NCBI GenBank assembly: GCA_036745495.1
Contig: DAIOGA010000015.1
Coordinates: 1-19,250 of the forward strand
Source: Methylopumilus sp036745495
GTDB taxonomy: Bacteria > Pseudomonadota > Gammaproteobacteria > Burkholderiales > Methylophilaceae
Length of the DNA stretch: 19,250 bases
Reading direction: 5' to 3'
How positions within the stretch are numbered: the stretch's first letter is position 1; every line of letters starts with the position of its first letter. Below, piece by piece: positions 13,778 to 19,250 of this stretch. Position numbers and translations under genes: made by a program. The notes under the pieces are model-generated. The model was not told the origin of the DNA, searched no databases, and saw only the letters and a program-made list of their open reading frames with translations.

Positions 13778-15169
13778 ATGGAAAATTTTTGGACTCACTG
13801 TCTCGAGCGTTTTAAGAAAGAGCTCTCTGCCCAGCAATTCAACACCTGGATCAAGCCCCTTAAGTTCGAACACGATCAACATAAAATTAAAATTTTAGCG
13901 CCCAATAAATTCGTACAGCAATGGGTCAAAGACCGCTTCGCCCAAAAAATTGAAGTATTAGCCAAAGAACAGCTCCCTGACGTCACCAAAGTAGAATTTG
14001 CTATTCGTGCGATTAAAGAAACTTTATTGCCTAAAAAAGAGGCAATTTTATCAAAAGCTTTAGCAATTTCACCACCAAACAATGTGGCCGAGGCTCCAAG
14101 CCATGATCCAATCAAAAAAAGTGCAGGTGGCACACTAAAAGAAACCAAAGCATCGGGTTTAAATCCTCATTTCACTTTTGATAGTTTTGTAACAGGAAAA
14201 GCCAACCAATTAGCTTGCGCTGCAGCGATGCAAGTCGCAGAAAATCCTGGCAAAGCTTATAACCCATTATTTATTTACGGTGGCGTTGGTTTAGGTAAGA
14301 CGCATTTAATTCAAGCGATTGGTAATCATTTAAAACATATTCAACCTGATGCAAAAATTAAATATCTTCATGCAGAACGTTATGTATCAGATGTAGTAAA
14401 AGCATATGAAAACAAATCATTTGATGCATTCAAAAAAAATTATCATTCGTTAGATTTACTATTGATTGATGACATTCAATTCTTTGCGAAAAAAAATCGC
14501 ACACAAGAAGAATTCTTTTACGCATTTAATACGCTTATAGAAAATAAAAAACAAATTATTATTACCTGCGATAGTTATCCAAAAGAAATTGAAGGGGTGG
14601 ATGAGCGCTTAAGAACTCGCTTTAGCTGGGGCTTGACAGTCGCTATTGAGCCGCCAGAACTAGAAATGCGCGTGGCAATTCTTCTTAAAAAAGCCGAAGA
14701 AAATAAAATGAAAATTTCTGAAGAAGTTGCATTCTTCATTGCAAAACAAATTCGTTCTAACGTTCGTGAATTAGAAGGTGCATTAAATAGAATATTGGCC
14801 ATGTCTAATTTTACAAAATCAGCGATTGATATTCATTTAGCTAAAGATGCACTTAAAGATTTAATCGCGGTACGTGGACGCCAAGTGAGTGTTGAGAATA
14901 TTCAAAAGACAGTGGCTGAATATTTTAAAATTAAAATTTCAGACATGTTGAGTAAAAAACGTTCGCGCAATTATTCTAAACCAAGACAACTTGCAATGGC
15001 TTTAACAAGAGAACTCACTAATTTAAGTTTTCCTGAAATTGGGGAAGCTTATGGTGGTAGACACCATACAACAGTGATGCATGCATGTGAAGAAATTGAA
15101 CAATTACGATTGAGTAATCAATCTATTGCACAAGACTTAGGAATACTAAAACAAGTGCTTAAGGGTTAA
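13778..15169 (+). CDS. dnaA: Chromosomal replication initiator DnaA
   Basis: AAA+ initiator that binds DnaA boxes, melts oriC and loads the helicase. From ATG 13778 it has 463 residues. Domain I starts MENFWTHCLERFKKELSAQQ, as in betaproteobacterial DnaA. A short variable linker covers about 85-125. The AAA+ domain has Walker A GGVGLGKT (168-175), Walker B LLLIDDIQ and the arginine-finger segment RLRTRFSWG. Domain IV contains the box-recognition signature GGRHHTTVMHA (426-436). I prefer ATG 13778 to the in-frame TTG at 13769 because homologues begin at MENFW; the Shine-Dalgarno is weak for both. Divergent from rpmH and followed by oriC. Confidence 0.98.
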   Translation: MENFWTHCLERFKKELSAQQFNTWIKPLKFEHDQHKIKILAPNKFVQQWVKDRFAQKIEVLAKEQLPDVTKVEFAIRAIKETLLPKKEAILSKALAISPPNNVAEAPSHDPIKKSAGGTLKETKASGLNPHFTFDSFVTGKANQLACAAAMQVAENPGKAYNPLFIYGGVGLGKTHLIQAIGNHLKHIQPDAKIKYLHAERYVSDVVKAYENKSFDAFKKNYHSLDLLLIDDIQFFAKKNRTQEEFFYAFNTLIENKKQIIITCDSYPKEIEGVDERLRTRFSWGLTVAIEPPELEMRVAILLKKAEENKMKISEEVAFFIAKQIRSNVRELEGALNRILAMSNFTKSAIDIHLAKDALKDLIAVRGRQVSVENIQKTVAEYFKIKISDMLSKKRSRNYSKPRQLAMALTRELTNLSFPEIGEAYGGRHHTTVMHACEEIEQLRLSNQSIAQDLGILKQVLKG

Positions 15170-15188
15170 TTAAACCCTGTGGAATGGT

Positions 15189-15197
15189 TGTGGATGA
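15189..15197 (-). promoter_or_regulatory. DnaA box, one mismatch
   Basis: TGTGGATGA, complement TCATCCACA, one base from TTATCCACA. Its start is 11 bp from the next, perfect box, in the same orientation. Confidence 0.6.
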
Positions 15198-15199
15198 AT

Positions 15200-15208
15200 T
15201 GTGGATAA
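15200..15208 (-). promoter_or_regulatory. DnaA box, perfect
   Basis: TGTGGATAA, exact complement of TTATCCACA; probably a high-affinity site. Confidence 0.9.
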
Positions 15209-15235
15209 GTGAGGTTTTATTAAAATATGTATTTT

Positions 15236-15244
15236 TTATGCACA
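15236..15244 (+). promoter_or_regulatory. DnaA box, degenerate consensus
   Basis: TTATGCACA fits TTWTNCACA. It is 11 bp (start to start) from the perfect plus-strand box, mirroring the spacing of the two minus-strand boxes. Confidence 0.7.
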
Positions 15245-15246
15245 AA

Positions 15247-15255
15247 TTATCCACA
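15247..15255 (+). promoter_or_regulatory. DnaA box, perfect
   Basis: TTATCCACA, exact consensus on the plus strand. Confidence 0.92.
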
Positions 15256-15279
15256 GGAAATTACAATAGAAATGCATAG

Positions 15280-15288
15280 TTATTCACA
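15280..15288 (+). promoter_or_regulatory. DnaA box, degenerate consensus
   Basis: TTATTCACA fits TTWTNCACA. It lies between short arms AGTTAT and ATAACT. Confidence 0.75.
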
Positions 15289-15322
15289 AGATAACTGATT
15301 GTTTATATTATGGTTTATAGGG

Positions 15323-15331
15323 TTATCCATA
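15323..15331 (+). promoter_or_regulatory. DnaA box next to the unwinding region, one mismatch
   Basis: TTATCCATA, one base from consensus. It is the box nearest the trio-like run, which starts 13 bp beyond it. Confidence 0.6.
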
Positions 15332-15344
15332 GAAAACCTCATCC

Positions 15345-15359
15345 TTATTACTATTATTA
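15345..15359 (-). other. DnaA-trio-like element
   Basis: Read 3' to 5' away from the last DnaA box, the minus strand is AAT-AAT-GAT-AAT-AAT: five consecutive triplets of the form [G/A]A[T/A]. Between box and trios is a GC-richer stretch (CCTCATCC). This is the arrangement of the bacterial basal unwinding element. AT-rich DNA follows. Function is inferred from layout. Confidence 0.55.
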
Positions 15360-15398
15360 GATTTATATATTAAAAAACATTAAATAAAGAAGAACGAT

Positions 15399-16499
15399 AT
15401 GAATATAAAAATTAATCGAGACGCCTTACTTAAACCGCTCGCAAATGTTGCAAGTATTGTAGAGCGTAAGCACGCACTTCCTATTCTTTCGAATATTTTA
15501 ATTCAAGGTAAGGATGGACAAGTACAACTCACAGCCACTGATTTGGAAATGCAGGTATCTTTAAGTTTTAAAGCGGATTTAAAAGAAGAGATCGCAACTA
15601 CCATATCTGCAAGAAAGTTTTTTGATATAACCAGGTCATTACCTGATGATTGTGTGATTGATATCGCAATTAAAGATAGTCGTGTTGCAGTAAAAGCAAA
15701 TAAGAGCCGTTTTGCAATACAAACATTACCTGCTAAAGATTATCCTGTGATGACAAAAGCTTCAAGTGAAGCTGTCGTGATTACTATTTCTCAAATTCAA
15801 CTTAAGCGTTTATTAAAACAAGTTGAGTTTGCGATGGCACAACAAGATATTCGTTATTATTTAAATGGATTGTTATTTGAAGTAAATGGTAATCAATTAA
15901 ATATTGTAGGTACTGATGGGCATCGCTTAAGTTTTACTTCAATTCATTTAGATCAAAACTACAACAAAACAGAAGTGATTCTTCCAAGAAAAACAGTGAT
16001 TGAATTAATTAAACTTCTTAATGACACAGAAGAATTAGTATCTGTTGAGCTTTATAAAGGCCAAGTCAGTTTTAGTTTTAATGATATCCAACTTATTTCA
16101 AAAGTGATTGATGGAAAATTCCCTGATTACACAAGAGTTATTCCAGAAGGACATAATAATCAATTTACAATTGATCGCGCACAATTTTTAACATCACTTC
16201 AACGCGCATCTATTTTATCGAATGAAAAGTATCGTGGCATTCGCATGATCATTGCAGATAACAACTTAAAGCTCATTAGTACAAACACAGAACAAGAAGA
16301 AGCGGAAGAGGAATTAGAAATTCAATATCAACAAGATCCTATTGATATTGGTTTTAATGTGACATACTTGATTGATGTCCTCACAAATATTCAAGACGAA
16401 AAAGTTAACCTAGCTTTCTTGGATACGAACAGTAGCTGTTTATTTACAATACCCAATAATAATGACTACAAATATGTGGTTATGCCAATGCGCATTTAA
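15399..16499 (+). CDS. dnaN: DNA polymerase III beta subunit (sliding clamp)
   Basis: Ring-shaped processivity clamp that tethers polymerase III and many other proteins to DNA. It has 366 residues, equal to E. coli. Three clamp domains are visible. Motifs include LPILSNILIQ (about 27-36), TDLEM (47-51), RYYLNGLLFE (152-161) and TDGHRL (172-177), with the C-terminal YVVMPMRI forming part of the partner-binding cleft. The ATG at 15399 is preceded by AAGAAG. It follows oriC and lies 25 bp before gyrB, the standard dnaA-dnaN-gyrB order of lineages that lack recF here. No anomalies. Confidence 0.98.
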   Translation: MNIKINRDALLKPLANVASIVERKHALPILSNILIQGKDGQVQLTATDLEMQVSLSFKADLKEEIATTISARKFFDITRSLPDDCVIDIAIKDSRVAVKANKSRFAIQTLPAKDYPVMTKASSEAVVITISQIQLKRLLKQVEFAMAQQDIRYYLNGLLFEVNGNQLNIVGTDGHRLSFTSIHLDQNYNKTEVILPRKTVIELIKLLNDTEELVSVELYKGQVSFSFNDIQLISKVIDGKFPDYTRVIPEGHNNQFTIDRAQFLTSLQRASILSNEKYRGIRMIIADNNLKLISTNTEQEEAEEELEIQYQQDPIDIGFNVTYLIDVLTNIQDEKVNLAFLDTNSSCLFTIPNNNDYKYVVMPMRI

Positions 16500-16524
16500 T
16501 TCAATTTAAAATAAAGAGAAACTC

Positions 16525-19097
16525 ATGGCTCAAAAGATAGACAATCAAGAATACAACTCAGACAGCATTAAAATCTTAAAGGGTTTAGATGCAGTGCGAA
16601 AAAGACCAGGTATGTACATTGGAGACACATCCGATGGTAGTGGTCTTCACCATATGGTGTTTGAAGTTCTTGATAATGCCATTGATGAGTCGTTAGCAGG
16701 ACATTGTGATGATATTAAAATTATTATTCATCCAGATAACTCCGTCAGTATTTCAGATAATGGTCGCGGTATACCAACAGACATTAAAGAGGATGATGAG
16801 TTTAAACGCTCTGCCGCAGAAATCGTTATGACAGAACTCCATGCAGGCGGAAAGTTTGACCAAAATTCTTATAAAGTATCCGGCGGCTTACATGGTGTGG
16901 GTGTATCTGTAGTGAATGCGCTATCAGAATGGCTTCGCTTAAAAGTGTGCCGTAATGGCAAGGTCTATCAAATGGAATTTAAACGCGGTGAGCGCGTTGC
17001 GCCTTTGGCTGAAATGGGTACGACTGATCGTCGCGGCACAGAAGTACATTTTTTCCCATCTGCTGAAACATTTACCAACATTGATTTTCATTATGAAATT
17101 TTAGCAAAACGTATTCGCGAATTATCATTCCTTAACAATGGCGTCAAAATGGAATTGATAGATCAAAGAACAAATAAATCAGAAAACTTCGCATACTCGG
17201 GCGGCGTGAAAGGTTTTGTGGAATACATGAATCGATCTAAATCGGTCTTACATAAAAAACCATTTCATGCATTCGGTGAAAAAGATGGTATCAGCGTGGA
17301 AGTGTCTATGCAATGGAATGATTCTTACGGCGAAAATGTTCAGTGCTTTACAAACAACATTCCTCAAAGAGATGGCGGTACTCACTTAACAGGCCTTCGC
17401 ACAGCGATGACAAGAACGTTAAATAATTTTATTGAGCAAAATGAACTCGCTAAAAAAGCAAAAGTAGAAACAACAGGTGACGATATGAGAGAAGGACTTA
17501 CCTGTATTCTCTCAGTGAAAGTACCTGAGCCTAAATTTTCTTCTCAAACAAAAGATAAATTAGTTTCAAGCGAAGTGCAGCCGGTAGTATCTGATGTGGT
17601 TGCATCTAAACTTGCTGACTTCTTAGCTGAGAGCCCAGCAGACGCAAAAATTATTTGTAATAAAATTATTGACGCTGCACGCGCTCGTGAAGCGGCTCGA
17701 AAAGCGCGCGATATGACAAGACGTAAAGGCGCTATGGACTCGATGGGTCTTCCAGGAAAGTTAGCGGATTGCCAAGAAAAAGATCCGTCATTATGCGAAA
17801 TTTATTTGGTCGAGGGCGATTCTGCGGGAGGCTCTGCAAAGCAAGGCCGTGATCGTAAGAACCAAGCAATCCTCCCGTTAAAAGGAAAAATTTTAAACGT
17901 AGAAAAAGCACGTTTCGATAAATTATTATCTTCACAAGAAATTGCAACGCTTANNNNNNNNNNNNNNNNNNNNNNNNNNNNNNNNNNNNNNNNNNNNNNN
18001 NNNNNNNNNNNNNNNNNNNNNNNNNNNNNNNNNNNNNNNNNNNNNNNNNNNNNGTAGAAAAAGCACGTTTCGATAAATTATTATCTTCACAAGAAATTGC
18101 AACGCTTATTACTGCATTAGGCACAGGCATTGGTAAAGATGATTTTAATGTTGAGAAATTACGTTATCACCGAATTATCATCATGACTGATGCGGACGTC
18201 GACGGCGCACACATTCGAACACTGCTTTTAACATTCTTCTATCGTCAAATGCCTGAGCTTGTTGAGCGAGGACATATTTATATTGCACAACCACCTCTAT
18301 TCAAAGTGAAACAAGGTAAGCATGAGCAATATCTCAAAGACGAACAAGAGCTTGATCAATACTTACTTGAATCCGCAATTAAAGAAGCCACGTTGCTTAC
18401 TAAAAAAGGCGGCAGTAATTTAACGGGTGAAGCATTAGGTGAAATTGCAAGACAGATGGTATTAACAGAAGCAGTGATTCGCCGTATTGCCCCACACTAT
18501 GACGAAGCTGTTTTGCGAGCAATTCTTCACGTAGGTGCGATTGATTTAACAAGCGAAGCAAAAGCTGAAAAAGTTGCACAAGCGATTAGAGAACGCCTCA
18601 TTAATAAGAGCACTGAAAAATCAGAAGTCATTGTATCGCTTGACGAAGAAACTAAATCTTATAAATTAGCTGTGAATAAATTTGTACACGGTAATTTAGA
18701 AAGCTGTGTCATTGATGCATTGTTCTTATCAAGCGGCGATTACCAACAACTATTAAAAACATCACAAATGTTAGATGGTTTAGTAGGCGAAGGTGCCATG
18801 ATTCAGCGCGGTGAAAAATCAGAATCCATTTCTAATTTTAAAGAAGCGCTTGACTGGTTATTGGGCGAAGCTAAACACAATTTAAATATACAACGCTACA
18901 AAGGTTTGGGTGAAATGAACCCTGAACAACTTTGGGAAACAACGATGGATCCTAATGTGCGTCGATTACTTAAAGTACAAATTGAAGATGCAATTTCAGC
19001 TGATGAGATATTTTCAACGCTTATGGGCGACCAAGTGGAGCCGAGACGCGCATTTATTGAAAATAATGCGTTGGGAGCAAGTAATCTCGATATTTAG
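16525..19097 (+). CDS. gyrB: DNA gyrase subunit B (interrupted only by an assembly gap)
   Basis: ATPase subunit of gyrase, which introduces negative supercoils with GyrA. Joining 17953 to 18109 (dropping 100 Ns and one 55-bp copy) gives 2418 nt, exactly 805 codons plus stop; E. coli GyrB has 804. Joined, the protein reads SSQEIATL then ITALGTGIGK, a conserved stretch. The GHKL ATPase has EVLDNAIDE (47-55), DNGRGIP (78-84) and GGLHGVGVSVVNAL. The TOPRIM domain has EGDSAGGSA (430-438) and MTDADVDG (502-509). The Gram-negative type C-terminal insert is present, ending with QRYKGLGEMNPEQLWETTMD. The length and KILNVEKARFDK, plus its neighbours, favour GyrB over ParE. Confidence 0.97.
17899..17953. 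repeat. 55-bp direct duplication, copy 1 (assembly overlap)
   Basis: Identical to 18054-18108. It is gyrB coding sequence for the VEKARFDKLL region that occurs once in the real gene. Confidence 0.97.
17954..18053. other. Assembly gap of exactly 100 N inside gyrB
   Basis: Same structure as the gap in yidC: 100 Ns between two copies of one 55-bp sequence. No missing sequence is implied, because the collapsed frame is complete. Confidence 0.97.
18054..18108. repeat. 55-bp direct duplication, copy 2 (assembly overlap)
   Basis: Exact copy of 17899-17953. Coding of gyrB continues without a break from 18109 if one copy is removed. Confidence 0.97.
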
Positions 19098-19110
19098 TTT
19101 TACTTAATTT

Positions 19111-19250
19111 ATGACACTAAGTGAATTAAGATTTGTGGTGGCTGTGGCTAAAGAAAAAAACTTTAGACGCGCAGCAAGCAAATGTTTTGTCAGTCAACCT
19201 GCATTAAGTTTAGCCATTAAAAAACTAGAAGATGAACTTAATGTTTCATT
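19111..19250 (+). CDS. LysR-family regulator, OxyR-like, N-terminal part (runs off the right edge)
   Basis: 46 codons are visible: an N-terminal winged helix-turn-helix of the LysR type. It starts MTLSELRFVVAVAKEKNFRR and contains AASKCFVSQPALSLAIKKLE. Among LysR proteins, this wording (MTL-ELR-VAVA, CFVSQPALS) is closest, from memory, to OxyR of betaproteobacteria and Pseudomonas, a peroxide sensor. The redox cysteines that would prove it lie outside the window, so I give no symbol. It starts 13 bp after gyrB with no visible Shine-Dalgarno, so it may be co-transcribed with gyrB. The ATG at 19111 fits the family start. Confidence 0.85.
   Translation, partial: MTLSELRFVVAVAKEKNFRRAASKCFVSQPALSLAIKKLEDELNVS

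Larger units (their letters stand above)
15170..15398. other. oriC: replication origin in the dnaA-dnaN spacer
   Basis: 229 bp with clustered DnaA boxes. Perfect boxes: 15200-15208 (minus) and 15247-15255 (plus). Degenerate-consensus boxes (TTWTNCACA): 15236-15244 and 15280-15288 (plus). One-mismatch boxes: 15189-15197 (minus) and 15323-15331 (plus). A DnaA-trio-like run (15345-15359) and an AT-only-like stretch (about 15360-15391) follow, ending just before the dnaN ribosome-binding site. No other spacer in the window has more than one box. Confidence 0.9.

Noticed and set aside
15162..15178. Stem AGGGTT / AACCCT spanning the dnaA stop as a terminator
   Set aside because: Six weak pairs and no U-tract; followed by GTGGAATGG.
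16525..19097. Reading gyrB as truncated, or as separate gyrB and parE-like pieces
   Set aside because: Both parts align in sequence to one GyrB of 805 residues after the same correction.
1..19250. Search for mobile elements, CRISPR arrays, tRNA or rRNA genes, riboswitches, defence or biosynthetic clusters
   Set aside because: Nothing recognisable; the window is almost fully occupied by conserved housekeeping genes in canonical order.

Overview
The window is the chromosomal replication-origin region of an AT-rich, gene-dense Gram-negative bacterium, most likely a betaproteobacterium. The evidence is protein character: DnaA opens MENFW and GyrB carries the proteobacterial-length C-terminal region. 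It is also gene order: rpmH-rnpA-yidD-yidC-mnmE, mnmG-rsmG-parA-parB and atpIBEFHAGD all read away from dnaA-dnaN-gyrB, and an OxyR-like LysR gene follows gyrB. The low GC (judged by eye, not computed) and short spacers would suit a streamlined planktonic Methylophilaceae (OM43/LD28 type). That placement is inference.

Minus strand, right to left. A near-consensus promoter drives rpmH (L34), rnpA (RNase P protein), yidD and yidC (membrane insertase), then mnmE (tRNA wobble-uridine GTPase). Next comes a 128-bp spacer with two perfect 16-bp palindromic parS sites, 40 bp centre to centre. Then follow mnmG (partner of MnmE), rsmG (16S rRNA m7G527 methyltransferase) and parA-parB (origin segregation), packed with overlaps or 2-bp gaps. 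After an 81-bp spacer with a candidate promoter comes the F1Fo ATP synthase operon atpI-B-E-F-H-A-G-D; atpD runs off the left edge.

Plus strand: dnaA, an intergenic oriC, dnaN, gyrB and the first 46 codons of an OxyR-like regulator. The dnaA-dnaN gap (229 bp) holds several DnaA boxes, a DnaA-trio-like run in the expected orientation, and an AT-rich stretch. ParB should load at the parS pair, about 5.7 kb from this origin, with ParA moving the complex.

There are two runs of 100 Ns, inside yidC and inside gyrB. Each is flanked by an exact 55-bp direct duplication. Removing the Ns plus one copy restores a full-length uninterrupted frame in both genes (543 and 805 codons). They are assembly-graph joins, not biological breaks.

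I see no undescribed multi-gene system, mobile element, CRISPR array, tRNA or rRNA. The observations of interest are regulatory or structural: a terminator-like inverted repeat inside the start of rnpA, a 29-bp perfect palindrome in the yidC linker, a hairpin filling the atpE-atpF spacer, a repeated U-rich leader before atpE, a parS that could also terminate mnmE transcription, and the layout of oriC. No stretch longer than 300 bases lacks a gene; the two longest (13535-13777 and 15170-15398) are described below.
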